NCBI GenBank assembly: GCA_934352055.1 | Contig: CAKRJY010000005.1 | Coordinates: 78,743-142,742, forward strand | DNA length: 64,000 nucleotides | Direction: 5' to 3' | Origin: an uncultured Lachnospiraceae bacterium | GTDB taxonomy: Bacteria > Bacillota > Clostridia > Lachnospirales > Lachnospiraceae | Shown here: positions 1-8,726 of the stretch, piece after piece | How positions within the stretch are numbered: the stretch's first letter is position 1 | Layout: each line of letters starts with the position of its first letter | The notes under the pieces: model-generated | What the model saw: the letters and a program-made list of their open reading frames with translations, nothing else | Databases searched by the model: none | What the model was told of the DNA's origin: nothing | Position numbers and translations under genes: made by a program

Positions 1-2
1 TT

Positions 3-956
3 CTTGCCAGAGTAGGGGAGCATTACGATCGTGTCAAGATACATGTGGAATGTGGGCTTTATGTTATGGAGCCGGAAGATGATTTTATTTATGCACAGGA
101 TAATGCACGCTATGCAAGAAGAAGCATTCGTAACAGCTATTCCAATACCATAGCTTTTTATGAAGAAAAGCTGCGGAGTAAATCCATTAAGAAGGCAAGT
201 ATTATTCCGAATTTTGAGCGTGCTATTGATAACGATAGTATTCAGGTTTATTTGCAGCCGAAATGTTCGGCGAGAAATGATAGCATTATAGGTGCAGAAG
301 CATTGTCGCGGTTTTATGATGAGGATGGCGAGTTGCTTTCACCGGCACTTTATGTCCCTATTTTGGAAAAGGCAGGAATTGTATCCCGTCTGGATTATCA
401 TGTGCTGGAAAAGAGTGTGGAGCTGCTCTGCAAATGGCAGGAAGAGGGACGGGAGTTATTTCCGATTTCCGTGAATCTGTCGCGTATTGATTTAATCGAG
501 GATGATTTTGTAGAATCTTTAGATCGCTTGGTAGAAGAAGCCGGATTGGATAAAAAGTATATCGAGTTTGAACTGACGGAGACGGTTCTGGCAAAAGATC
601 TGGATATGATTATCACCAAATTAAATCACTTGCGGGACAAAGGGTATCGCATAGCTTTGGACGATTTTGGTTCCGGTTACAATTCTCTTTATGTATTAGG
701 GCAGGTTCCGGCAAATGTGATTAAGTTTGACCGTGGTTTTGTATTACATTCTATCCAGAACAATATGGGAATGACAATTTTGTCTAATCTGGTGAACACG
801 TTTAAAGAAATTGAATTTGAAGTTTTATGTGAAGGTGTCGAAACAGAAGAAGAAAAGAGCAAAATTGTTTCTTGCGGATGCGATGTGATTCAAGGATATT
901 TGTATGATAAACCACTTTGTATTGACGATTTTGAAAAGAAATATATTTATGCATAA
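3..956 (+). CDS. EAL-domain cyclic-di-GMP phosphodiesterase (5' end outside window)
   Basis: The reading frame is open from the window edge, so the N-terminus is missing; the first codons resemble the tail of a degenerate GGDEF domain. The rest is a complete EAL domain. Visible motifs are EAL (in AEALSRF), VNLSR, the metal-binding ELTET, DDFGSGYNS, the lysine in IKFDRG, EGVET and the final QGYLY. All the usual catalytic residues seem present, so an active enzyme hydrolysing c-di-GMP to pGpG is likely. A GTG at 45 is only an internal codon, not a supported start. The gene ends in a terminator shared with the convergent flippase gene. Confidence 0.9.
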   Translation, partial: LARVGEHYDRVKIHVECGLYVMEPEDDFIYAQDNARYARRSIRNSYSNTIAFYEEKLRSKSIKKASIIPNFERAIDNDSIQVYLQPKCSARNDSIIGAEALSRFYDEDGELLSPALYVPILEKAGIVSRLDYHVLEKSVELLCKWQEEGRELFPISVNLSRIDLIEDDFVESLDRLVEEAGLDKKYIEFELTETVLAKDLDMIITKLNHLRDKGYRIALDDFGSGYNSLYVLGQVPANVIKFDRGFVLHSIQNNMGMTILSNLVNTFKEIEFEVLCEGVETEEEKSKIVSCGCDVIQGYLYDKPLCIDDFEKKYIYA

Positions 957-986
957 GACAGCGCAAAGATAGCAAAATAAAAATAG

Positions 987-1031
987 AAAGACCGACCGTT
1001 GTGGGATACGTTCCTGCAACGGTCTTTTTTG
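987..1031. terminator. Bidirectional terminator between convergent genes
   Basis: CCGTTG pairs with CAACGG around a short loop and is followed by TCTTTTTT on the + strand; an A-rich stretch on the left gives a U-rich tail on the minus strand. It lies between two convergent stop codons. Confidence 0.75.
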
Positions 1032-1044
1032 ATTATCAATGAAG

Positions 1045-2373
1045 TTATGAAACATTCTGCATTTCCGGGATTTTTGCAACTTCCCAATAAGCCATGAAGG
1101 CAGAAATGACCTGGCTGCATAAGACACCGAATAAAAAGGCACGGAAGCCATAAACAGGAATGCCGATCAGAATGAAGCCAAGGCGGATCAGTGCGCCGGC
1201 AATATTGTTACAAAAGGTTTCTTTCACATGACCAAGTCCATTTAAGATGCTGTTCATGGTTGTGCCGAGAAAAAGAAAAGGACACAGCCAGGAAAGCGTA
1301 CGGATGTAAATGCCTGCGACTTCATTGTCGAATATTTTTTGCCCAATGAAGGGACTGAAAAAGTAAAAGAAAAAGGTGCATAGAAAGCCAAGAAGCATAC
1401 AGAGGAAGAAGCTGACGGTAATGGTATGACGTATGTAATGAAAACGTCTTTCTTCTTTTGCACGGGAAATGGATGGCAGAAGCATGACGGCTATGGAATT
1501 CGATAATACAGTTGGAAAAAAGACCATAGGAAGTGCCATGCCACTGTAGATACCATAAATACTAAGAGATTGCGTGTTTGTTAGTCCAAAACGCACCAGA
1601 CATAAGGGAATCATAATATTCTCGGCACCATGTAATAAGGTCAGAAGCAGCCGCGTTACACTTAAAGGACATGCCATGGATAGAAGATCACGTGATATGG
1701 CTCTTTTTGAGGGAGAAATGAACGCAAGTTTTTTCTTCTTAGAAAAAACAAGGATGTTCAGATAATAAAAAGTGGATGCGATTTCACCAAAAAGCAGTCC
1801 AAGCATAGCATGAAATTTTGTGAAGGGCAGACCACTGACGGTAAGAATGTGGTAGCATGCAATGACACTGCCAATCCGGACAAGCTGCTCAATACATTGT
1901 CCGGCGGATGGAATGGCTGATTTTTGCAGACCATAGTAATAACCGTTGATGCAGCCATGAAAACATTCAAGCGGAATACAAAGAATGAGCGGGTAAAGTA
2001 GTGCAGTGATGGAGGGTTCGCAGAAAATGTTTGCTGCAACCTTTGGCGCAAAAAGAAGGCATGGGATGCAAAAAAGCGCGCTGAAAGTAAGGGAAAGAAA
2101 GATGCCAATATTAAGATAGGCACGTTCTGTTCCACTTTTTGCAGAAATACTTTTTGCAACATAGCGAGAAATAGCTGTGTGAAAACCGGAACTGGCAAAA
2201 GCAATTCCGATTGCTAAAAGGGGCATTGCCAGCTGGTAAAGACCCAGTTCTTTTGCACCGATGGTACGTGAGAGAAATATTTTATAGTAAAAGCCTAAAA
2301 GACGACAGAAAAGTCCGGTAATGGTAAGGAGTAAAGCACCGGAACATATGGGATGCGTGTTTTTTTGCAACAT
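1045..2373 (-). CDS. SpoVB/MATE-like polysaccharide flippase family membrane protein
   Basis: About 442 residues with roughly 12-14 hydrophobic segments. The N-terminus (CRLLGFYYKIFLSRTIGAKE, GLYQLAMP) is typical of the SpoVB/RfbX branch of the MOP flippase superfamily, which moves lipid-linked glycans across the membrane. It is shorter than Bacillus SpoVB (about 518 residues), so it may be a paralogue without a sporulation role. A TTG twelve bases further upstream is in frame, but the GGGTGG just before the ATG at 2373 fits a ribosome site, so that ATG is taken as the start. It is divergent from the Fe-S operon. Confidence 0.8.
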   Translation of the reverse strand: MLQKNTHPICSGALLLTITGLFCRLLGFYYKIFLSRTIGAKELGLYQLAMPLLAIGIAFASSGFHTAISRYVAKSISAKSGTERAYLNIGIFLSLTFSALFCIPCLLFAPKVAANIFCEPSITALLYPLILCIPLECFHGCINGYYYGLQKSAIPSAGQCIEQLVRIGSVIACYHILTVSGLPFTKFHAMLGLLFGEIASTFYYLNILVFSKKKKLAFISPSKRAISRDLLSMACPLSVTRLLLTLLHGAENIMIPLCLVRFGLTNTQSLSIYGIYSGMALPMVFFPTVLSNSIAVMLLPSISRAKEERRFHYIRHTITVSFFLCMLLGFLCTFFFYFFSPFIGQKIFDNEVAGIYIRTLSWLCPFLFLGTTMNSILNGLGHVKETFCNNIAGALIRLGFILIGIPVYGFRAFLFGVLCSQVISAFMAYWEVAKIPEMQNVS

Positions 2374-2418
2374 AGAACCACCCAAAGCGTATTTTTATTA
2401 GTATATGTGAAAATCTGG

Positions 2419-2460
2419 TTGACAGAACAGAAGTGGAATGCTAGGATAATAATAACCTAG
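2419..2460 (+). promoter_or_regulatory. iscS promoter with overlapping inverted repeat (operator candidate)
   Basis: TTGACA (2419-2424), a 17-base spacer and TAGGAT (2442-2447) form a good vegetative promoter. CTAGG (2441-2445) and CCTAG (2456-2460) are a perfect inverted repeat with a 10-base spacer that covers the -10 element, where a repressor such as an Rrf2/IscR-type protein could bind. The regulator is an inference; no such gene is in the window. Confidence 0.6.
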
Positions 2461-2493
2461 TAAAATGGTAGGAAATAAAACGAGGTGATAACA

Positions 2494-3678
2494 ATGAAAG
2501 AATTTGTATATTTAGACAATGCGGCAACGACAAAGGTCAGACCGGAAGTGGTAGAGGCGATGCTTCCATACTTCACAGAGATTTATGGTAATGCATCTGC
2601 TGTTTATGATTTTGGACAGAAATGTAAGCAGGCAATAGAAGATGCAAGAGAAACGATTGCTGCGTCTATTGGAACGAAAGCAGCTAATATTTATTTTACA
2701 GCAGGCGGCAGCGAATCTGATAACTGGGCTTTAAAAGGCGTTGCTGAAGCATATGGTGATAAAGGAAAACATATTATTACGACAAAAATCGAACATCATG
2801 CCATTTTGCATACATGTGCATATTTAGAGCAGCATGGGTATGAGGTGACATATCTGGATGTGGATGCAGATGGTCTGGTATCGCCGGAAGCGCTAAGACA
2901 GGCTATTCGTCCGGATACCATATTGATTTCTGTGATGTTTGCGAATAATGAGATTGGTACCATAGAACCAATTGCAGAACTTGGACAAATCGCGCATGAA
3001 CATGGAATTTTGTTTCACACAGATGCGGTACAGGCTTACACACAGGTTCCGATTGACGTAGAAAAGATGCACATTGATTTGCTGAGTGCAAGTGGACATA
3101 AATTAAATGGTCCAAAGGGAATTGGATTTTTATACATCCGACAGGGCTTAAAATTGAAATCGTTTATTCATGGCGGTGCACAGGAAAGAAAACGTCGTGC
3201 CGGAACAGAAAATGTACCGGGAATTGTCGGCCTTGGCAAAGCAGTTGAAATTGCCATGGAAACAATGGAAGAGCGCACGGCAAAGGAAAGTGAACTGCGG
3301 GATTATCTCATTGCGAGAATCGAGGAAGAAATTCCATTTGCAAAGTTAAATGGGCATAGAGAAAAGAGACTGCCGAATAATGTTAATTTCTGTTTCCGGT
3401 TTATCGAAGGGGAATCCATGCTGATTATGTTAGACATGGTAGGCATTTGTGGATCTTCCGGTTCTGCCTGTACATCAGGTTCGCTGGATCCATCCCATGT
3501 ACTTTTAGCGATTGGTTTGCCACATGAGATTGCACATGGCTCACTGCGTCTGACACTTGGGGATGAAAATACAAAAGAACAGGTGGACTATGTAGTAGAT
3601 CATTTAAAAGAAATTGTGGCAAAATTGCGTGCAATGTCACCACTTTATGAAGATTATGCAAAAAAACATTTATCATAG
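2494..3678 (+). CDS. iscS: Cysteine desulfurase (IscS/NifS family)
   Basis: PLP enzyme that takes sulfur from L-cysteine as a persulfide for Fe-S clusters and tRNA thiolation. 394 residues. Visible features are the N-terminal YLDNAATT, the PLP lysine in SASGHKLNGPKG, the HTDAVQ region, and the active-site cysteine loop GSSGSACTSGS. The ATG at 2494 is chosen over an in-frame GTG at 2485 because GAGGTG lies in the right place before it. iscU follows after 23 bases and mnmA after that, so this desulfurase probably supplies both Fe-S assembly and 2-thiouridine synthesis. Confidence 0.95.
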   Translation: MKEFVYLDNAATTKVRPEVVEAMLPYFTEIYGNASAVYDFGQKCKQAIEDARETIAASIGTKAANIYFTAGGSESDNWALKGVAEAYGDKGKHIITTKIEHHAILHTCAYLEQHGYEVTYLDVDADGLVSPEALRQAIRPDTILISVMFANNEIGTIEPIAELGQIAHEHGILFHTDAVQAYTQVPIDVEKMHIDLLSASGHKLNGPKGIGFLYIRQGLKLKSFIHGGAQERKRRAGTENVPGIVGLGKAVEIAMETMEERTAKESELRDYLIARIEEEIPFAKLNGHREKRLPNNVNFCFRFIEGESMLIMLDMVGICGSSGSACTSGSLDPSHVLLAIGLPHEIAHGSLRLTLGDENTKEQVDYVVDHLKEIVAKLRAMSPLYEDYAKKHLS

Positions 3679-3701
3679 GTATTTAAAACGGAGGAAAAAT
3701 T

Positions 3702-4139
3702 ATGTATAGTGAAAAGGTAATGGATCATTTTCAAAATCCAAGAAACGTAGGTGAGATGGAAAATCCGAGTGGCGTTGGTACGGTAGGAAATGCCAAGTGC
3801 GGAGATATCATGAGAATGTATCTGGATATAGATGAGAATGGAATTATAAAAGAGGCAAAATTCAAGACGTTTGGCTGTGGAGCCGCAGTGGCAACCAGTA
3901 GTATGGCAACAGAACTTGTGGCTGGAAAGACAGTGCAGGAGGCACTGGAAGTGACAAACAAAGCAGTTATGGAGGCTTTGGACGGACTGCCACCAGTAAA
4001 AGTGCACTGCTCACTTTTGGCAGAACAGGCGATACATGCAGCACTCTGGGATTATGCACAGAAAAACGGTATCGAGATTGAGGGTCTGAAACCACCAGTC
4101 AACGATATCGAAGAACTGGAAGAAGAGGAAGAATATTAA
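3702..4139 (+). CDS. iscU: Fe-S cluster scaffold protein (IscU/NifU-like)
   Basis: 145-residue scaffold on which Fe-S clusters are built with sulfur from the adjacent desulfurase. The start MYSEKVMDHFQNPRNVG is typical. The three conserved cysteines are in NAKCGD, TFGCGAA and VKVHCSLLAE. The C-terminus carries a short acidic tail (EELEEEEEY) beyond the usual fold. GGAGG lies 7 bases before the ATG. The stop codon is immediately followed by the mnmA start, indicating translational coupling. Confidence 0.95.
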   Translation: MYSEKVMDHFQNPRNVGEMENPSGVGTVGNAKCGDIMRMYLDIDENGIIKEAKFKTFGCGAAVATSSMATELVAGKTVQEALEVTNKAVMEALDGLPPVKVHCSLLAEQAIHAALWDYAQKNGIEIEGLKPPVNDIEELEEEEEY

Positions 4140-5219
4140 TTGAAACAAAAAGTAGTAGTGGGAATGTCCGGAGGGGTTGATTCCTCTGTGGCAGCATATC
4201 TTTTAAAAGAGCAGGGCTATGATGTGATCGGTGTGACGATGCAGATCTGGCAGGATGAAGACGAATTTGTACAGGAGGAAAACGGCGGATGCTGCGGGCT
4301 GTCAGCAGTAGATGATGCGAGACGTGTCGCTGCCCGTCTGGAAATTCCATATTATGTGATGAATTTTAAATCAGAGTTCAAACATAAAGTTATGGATTAT
4401 TTTGTAGAGGAATATCTGCAGGGGAGAACGCCAAATCCGTGTAATGCCTGCAACCGTTATGTCAAATGGGAAGCATTGCTGAATCGGGCATTGTCCATTG
4501 GTGCAGATTATATTGCAACCGGTCATTACGCCAGAGTAGAGCAATTACCGAATGGAAGGTATGCGGTTACAAATTCTGTGACGGCAGAAAAAGACCAGAC
4601 ATATGCACTCTATAATTTGACGCAGGAACAGCTGTCGCATACATTAATGCCGGTTGGCGCTTACCATAAAGAGGAAATCCGAAAAATTGCGGAAGAGCTT
4701 GGTCTTCCGGTGGCGCAAAAAAAAGACAGTCAGGATATCTGTTTTATTCCGGATAATGATTATGCATCTTTTATAGATGCGGCAGCACCGGACCGCATAC
4801 CGGGACCTGGGGATTTTGTTTTGCGTGACGGAACGGTAGTAGGCAGACATGAAGGAATTACGCATTATACCATTGGACAGCGACGTGGTTTGGGGGTATC
4901 TGTTGGAAAACGCATCTTTGTAAATGAAATTGATGCCAAAAATAACCGTGTTATTTTAGGCGATGATCAGGATGTATTCACAGATCATTTGGTCGCAGAG
5001 CAGATGAACTGCATGGCAGTTCCGGAGTTTTTGGATGGACAGGAATTTATAGCAAAAATCCGCTATTCCCACAAGGGAACCAAATGCCGTGTGCATCTGT
5101 TAGAAAATGACCAGATACGACTTGACTTTATGGAACCGGTACGTGCAGTAACACCGGGACAGGCAGTTGTTTTGTATGATGGTAATTATGTCGCAGGCGG
5201 TGGAACAATTATACGATAA
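4140..5219 (+). CDS. mnmA: tRNA 2-thiouridine(34) synthase MnmA
   Basis: 359 residues, normal length. It uses ATP and sulfur relayed from IscS to thiolate U34 of tRNAs for Lys, Glu and Gln. The PP-loop SGGVDSS is at residues 10-16. The first catalytic cysteine is in TPNPCNACNRYVKW near residue 100 and the second in DSQDICFIPDN near residue 200. The start is TTG directly abutting the iscU stop (TAA-TTG), with GAGGAA inside the end of iscU as the ribosome site. This gives iscU and mnmA coupled translation. Confidence 0.93.
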   Translation: MKQKVVVGMSGGVDSSVAAYLLKEQGYDVIGVTMQIWQDEDEFVQEENGGCCGLSAVDDARRVAARLEIPYYVMNFKSEFKHKVMDYFVEEYLQGRTPNPCNACNRYVKWEALLNRALSIGADYIATGHYARVEQLPNGRYAVTNSVTAEKDQTYALYNLTQEQLSHTLMPVGAYHKEEIRKIAEELGLPVAQKKDSQDICFIPDNDYASFIDAAAPDRIPGPGDFVLRDGTVVGRHEGITHYTIGQRRGLGVSVGKRIFVNEIDAKNNRVILGDDQDVFTDHLVAEQMNCMAVPEFLDGQEFIAKIRYSHKGTKCRVHLLENDQIRLDFMEPVRAVTPGQAVVLYDGNYVAGGGTIIR

Positions 5220-5251
5220 AAAAGGCGCTCCTTAAGGGGCGTCTTTTTGGT
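5216..5251 (+). terminator. Terminator after mnmA
   Basis: An eight-base stem GGCGCTCC / GGGGCGTC (two G-U pairs), loop TTAA, flanked by A and T runs, directly after the mnmA stop codon. Confidence 0.8.
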
Positions 5252-5294
5252 CTGTGGATAAATATGGTAAGGCATACAAACAGTGTAATCTTGT

Positions 5295-6113
5295 TTATAA
5301 AAGACTGTGTGGGTGCGGAATACGTTTTTGATAAACCATGTATTCATAAAAACCACAGTCAGTTAAAAGGGCAGGCAATCGTTCATAACCAAGCGCAATA
5401 TCATCTGGCTTGTGTGCATCGGCACCAAGTGTGATCAGGGTTCCGCCAAGTTCGCGATAACGCTGCAATATTTTCTTGCAGGGATTGGGTTCTGTCATTC
5501 CGCAACGAAAGGCACCGGTGTTGATTTCGAGCGCAATATCGTGTGCGATTAAAAACTGCAGAATGGCATCTACAAGTTCTGCATAGTCCGTATAAGAATC
5601 CGGGATCGCATGGGCTGTGTCCTTTGGTCCATAGCGGAATACATAGTCGAGATGACCCAGAGCATCAAAATCATGAAATGCCAAAAGGTTTTCGTAAACT
5701 GCTTCATAATATTCCCGGTAAGCTTCCTGCTTGGAACGCCCTTCAAAATAAGCCGGATAATAGGGATCTCTTTTATGTACAACATGGGTAGAACCAATGA
5801 CATAATCGAAGGCGTGTTGTGCGAGCAGCGTCTGATGCTTTTTTGCTAAGTGTGGTTGAAGACCGAGTTCTAATCCACACAGGACAAAAAAAGAATCAGC
5901 ATTTTTTTTTTCAGAAAGTAAATGTATTTGCTCTTCATAGCTTGTGAGATCTAAATCAAATAGACCGGGTTCTTCTAAATAGTCAAAATCCAGGTGATCT
6001 GTAAAGGTGATACCGGCTAACCCCAAATGTCTGGCTTGCTGCATCATATCCACGGGATCCGCTTCGCTATCACCAGAAAAATGACAATGCATATGATTAT
6101 CCCAAAGTTTCAT
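5295..6113 (-). CDS. hisK: Histidinol-phosphatase, PHP family
   Basis: 273 residues; dephosphorylates L-histidinol phosphate in histidine synthesis. PHP metal-site motifs appear in order: DNHMHCHFSGD at the N-terminus, TDHLDFD, CGLELG, GSTHVVHK, GHLDYVFRYG and GADAHKP. The frame extends further upstream, but the ATG at 6113 has GGAGGTG nine bases before it and starts exactly at the expected MKLWDNHMH. It is a lone gene without other his genes nearby, and it is convergent with mnmA. Confidence 0.88.
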   Translation of the reverse strand: MKLWDNHMHCHFSGDSEADPVDMMQQARHLGLAGITFTDHLDFDYLEEPGLFDLDLTSYEEQIHLLSEKKNADSFFVLCGLELGLQPHLAKKHQTLLAQHAFDYVIGSTHVVHKRDPYYPAYFEGRSKQEAYREYYEAVYENLLAFHDFDALGHLDYVFRYGPKDTAHAIPDSYTDYAELVDAILQFLIAHDIALEINTGAFRCGMTEPNPCKKILQRYRELGGTLITLGADAHKPDDIALGYERLPALLTDCGFYEYMVYQKRIPHPHSLL

Positions 6114-6143
6114 TGTAAGGAACACCTCCATTCTTCTCAGTAA

Positions 6144-6172
6144 ATTATAAAAAAATGCCATGCAAAAAGCAA
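6144..6172 (-). promoter_or_regulatory. Promoter for histidinol-phosphatase gene
   Basis: Read on the minus strand: TTGCTT (6172-6167), a 17-base spacer, and a perfect TATAAT (6149-6144), about 30 bases before the start codon. Confidence 0.6.
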
Positions 6173-6239
6173 CGCGTCTGGAAAAAATAAACACATTGTC
6201 TATTATTAGTGAAAAATTTGTCAAACTTCGCTTTGGGGG

Positions 6240-6294
6240 TTGAAATGTAGGGAGAAATTGGTTAAAATAATATCAGTTTGGGAATGTTGTTCCC
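6240..6294 (+). promoter_or_regulatory. gapA promoter and GGGAA-N5-TTCCC inverted repeat
   Basis: TTGAAA (6240-6245), 17 bases, then TAAAAT (6263-6268). The expected transcription start near 6275 is followed by GGGAA (6280-6284), TGTTG and TTCCC (6290-6294), a perfect small palindrome that could be an operator or a 5' RNA stem. Confidence 0.6.
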
Positions 6295-6331
6295 TAGACA
6301 TAGTATTTTTAAATCTTAGGAGGAATTTAAA

Positions 6332-7333
6332 ATGGCAGTAAGAGTAGCGATTAATGGATTCGGCCGTATCGGTCGTCTTGCATTCAGACAGATGTTTGGA
6401 GCAGAAGGATATGAAGTAGTTGCAATCAACGACTTGACAAGCCCAAAGATGTTAGCTCATTTGTTAAAGTATGATTCATCACAGGGTAAGTACGCTTTGG
6501 CTGATACTGTATCTGCTGGAGAAGACTCTATCACAGTTGATGGTAAGGAAATCAAGATTTACGCTTTCCCAGATGCAAACAATTGCCCATGGGGAGAATT
6601 AAAGGTAGACGTAGTATTAGAGTGTTCTGGTTTCTACACAAGCAAGGAAAAGGCACAGGCTCATATCAATGCTGGTGCTCGTAAGGTTGTTATTTCTGCA
6701 CCTGCAGGAAATGATCTTCCTACAATCGTATACAATGTTAACCATACAACATTGACTCCAGATGACAAGATCATCTCAGCAGCTTCTTGTACAACAAACT
6801 GCTTAGCACCAATGGCTAAGGCATTAAACGATGCATTCGGTATCAAGTCTGGTATCATGAGCACAATTCACTCATACACAGGTGATCAGATGACACTTGA
6901 TGGTCCACAGAGAAAGGGTGACCTTAGAAGATCTCGTGCAGCTGCAGTTAATATCGTTCCTAACTCAACAGGTGCTGCAAAGGCTATCGGTCTTGTAATC
7001 CCAGAGTTGAACGGTAAGTTAATCGGATCTGCACAGCGTGTTCCATGCCCAACTGGTTCTACAACAATCCTTGTTGCAACAGTTGAGAAGTCTTGCACAG
7101 TTGATGAAATCAACGCAGCAATGAAGGCAGCAGCTACAGAGTCATTCGGATACAATGAGGATGAAATCGTTTCTTCTGATATCATCGGAAGCACATATGG
7201 TTCTATCTTCGATGCTACACAGACAATGGTTGGAGAAGATAACTTAGTACAGGTTGTTTCTTGGTATGATAACGAGAACAGCTACACATCTCAGATGGTT
7301 CGTACAATCAAGTACTTCTCAGAGTTAGCATAA
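6332..7333 (+). CDS. gapA: Glyceraldehyde-3-phosphate dehydrogenase, type I
   Basis: 333 residues, full length. Oxidises and phosphorylates glyceraldehyde 3-phosphate with NAD in glycolysis. It has the Rossmann start VAINGFGRIGRLAFRQ, the active-site SCTTNCLAP with the catalytic cysteine near residue 152, and the C-terminal SWYDNENSYTSQM. AGGAGG lies 8 bases before the ATG. Codon use is strongly biased (for example AAG, GGT, ACA repeated), as expected for a very highly expressed gene. It leads a gap-pgk-tpi block, but a terminator-like hairpin separates it from pgk. Confidence 0.98.
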   Translation: MAVRVAINGFGRIGRLAFRQMFGAEGYEVVAINDLTSPKMLAHLLKYDSSQGKYALADTVSAGEDSITVDGKEIKIYAFPDANNCPWGELKVDVVLECSGFYTSKEKAQAHINAGARKVVISAPAGNDLPTIVYNVNHTTLTPDDKIISAASCTTNCLAPMAKALNDAFGIKSGIMSTIHSYTGDQMTLDGPQRKGDLRRSRAAAVNIVPNSTGAAKAIGLVIPELNGKLIGSAQRVPCPTGSTTILVATVEKSCTVDEINAAMKAAATESFGYNEDEIVSSDIIGSTYGSIFDATQTMVGEDNLVQVVSWYDNENSYTSQMVRTIKYFSELA

Positions 7334-7456
7334 TTTAATTTTGTGCTATTTCATCATCTTTTGGTGATTGCCACATGACTATGTTTTACACAGTGAAAAT
7401 GGTGACTGCCTGTGAATGATAGAAATATCCCAAAATTGGTGAGAATAAGCCAACAT

Positions 7457-7490
7457 GGGGTCCGGTCTTAGGACCGGGCCTCTTTTTTAT
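7457..7490 (+). terminator. Strong hairpin terminator between gapA and pgk
   Basis: GGTCCGGTC (7459-7467) pairs with GACCGGGCC (7472-7480) around loop TTAG, followed by TCTTTTTT. It lies 23 bases before pgk, so it either ends gapA transcripts or acts as an attenuator. The rest of the 179-base gap holds three GGTGA-containing segments spaced 37-38 bases apart. Confidence 0.85.
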
Positions 7491-7512
7491 TAAAAGAGTG
7501 GAGGATTTAATC

Positions 7513-8709
7513 ATGGGATTAAATAAAAAATCAATCGATGACATCAATGTAAAGGGACTTCGTGTTCTTTGCAGATGCGACTTCAATGTGCCTCTTATTG
7601 ATGGCAAGATTACAGATGAGAACCGTTTGGTGCAGGCACTTCCTACAATCAAAAAATTGGTTGCAGATGGTGGTAAGGTTATTCTTTGCTCACATCTTGG
7701 TAAGCCAAAGGGAGAACCAGTTCCAGAGCTTTCTTTAGCACCGGTTGCTAAGAGACTTACAGAGTTGCTTGGACAGGAAGTAAAATTTGCGGCAGATCCA
7801 GAAGTTGTTGGACCAAATGCAAAGGCTGCTGTTGAAGCTATGAAAGATGGCGATATCATCTTACTTGAGAACACAAGATATCGTGCAGAAGAGACAAAGA
7901 ACGGAGACGAATTCTCTAAGGATCTTGCATCTCTTTGTGATGTATTTGTAAATGATGCATTCGGTACAGCACATAGAGCACATTGTTCTAATGTTGGTGT
8001 TACAAAATATGTAGATACTGCTGTAGTTGGATATTTGATGCAGAAAGAAATCGATTTCCTTGGTAATGCAGTAGAGAATCCAGTACGTCCTTTTGTTGCT
8101 ATTTTAGGTGGTGCTAAGGTTTCTTCTAAGATTTCTGTTATCGAGAACCTCCTTGACAAGGTTGATACCTTAATCATCGGTGGTGGTATGGCATATACCT
8201 TTATGGCAGCACATGGTGAGCCAGTAGGTAAGTCACTTCTTGAGAAGGATTACATGGATTATGCACTTCAGATGGAAGAAAAGGCAAAAGAAAAAGGTGT
8301 TAAGCTTCTGATTCCAATTGATACCGTATGTGGTGATGATTTCAAGAACGACTGCAACATCAAAGTTGTTAACCGTGGCGAAATTCCAGACGATATGGAA
8401 GGTATGGATATCGGACCTAAGACACGCGAATTGTTTGCAGATGCTGTAAAAGATGCAAAGACTGTTGTTTGGAACGGACCAATGGGATGTTTCGAAATGC
8501 CTAACTTTGCAAAGGGAACAATCGCTATTTGTGAAGCATTAGCACAGGTTGATGGAACAACCATCATCGGTGGTGGTGATTCTGCATCAGCAGCAAACAA
8601 CCTTGGATTTGGTGACAAGATGACACACATTTCTACAGGTGGTGGAGCTTCTTTGGAATTCCTTGAGGGTAAGGAACTTCCTGGAGTAGCAGCAGCAAAC
8701 GATAAATAA
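7513..8709 (+). CDS. pgk: Phosphoglycerate kinase
   Basis: 398 residues; transfers the acyl phosphate of 1,3-bisphosphoglycerate to ADP. Motifs include RVLCRCDFNVPL, SHLGKPKG, LLENTRYRAEE, VNDAFGTAHRAH and the nucleotide-binding IIGGGDSASA plus STGGGASLEFLEG. A GTG at 7498 is in frame but forms part of the ribosome site GTGGAGG; the ATG at 7513 gives the expected N-terminus MGLNKKSIDD. tpiA follows after 17 bases. Confidence 0.97.
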   Translation: MGLNKKSIDDINVKGLRVLCRCDFNVPLIDGKITDENRLVQALPTIKKLVADGGKVILCSHLGKPKGEPVPELSLAPVAKRLTELLGQEVKFAADPEVVGPNAKAAVEAMKDGDIILLENTRYRAEETKNGDEFSKDLASLCDVFVNDAFGTAHRAHCSNVGVTKYVDTAVVGYLMQKEIDFLGNAVENPVRPFVAILGGAKVSSKISVIENLLDKVDTLIIGGGMAYTFMAAHGEPVGKSLLEKDYMDYALQMEEKAKEKGVKLLIPIDTVCGDDFKNDCNIKVVNRGEIPDDMEGMDIGPKTRELFADAVKDAKTVVWNGPMGCFEMPNFAKGTIAICEALAQVDGTTIIGGGDSASAANNLGFGDKMTHISTGGGASLEFLEGKELPGVAAANDK

Positions 8710-8726
8710 GAAAAGGGGTTTTTATA

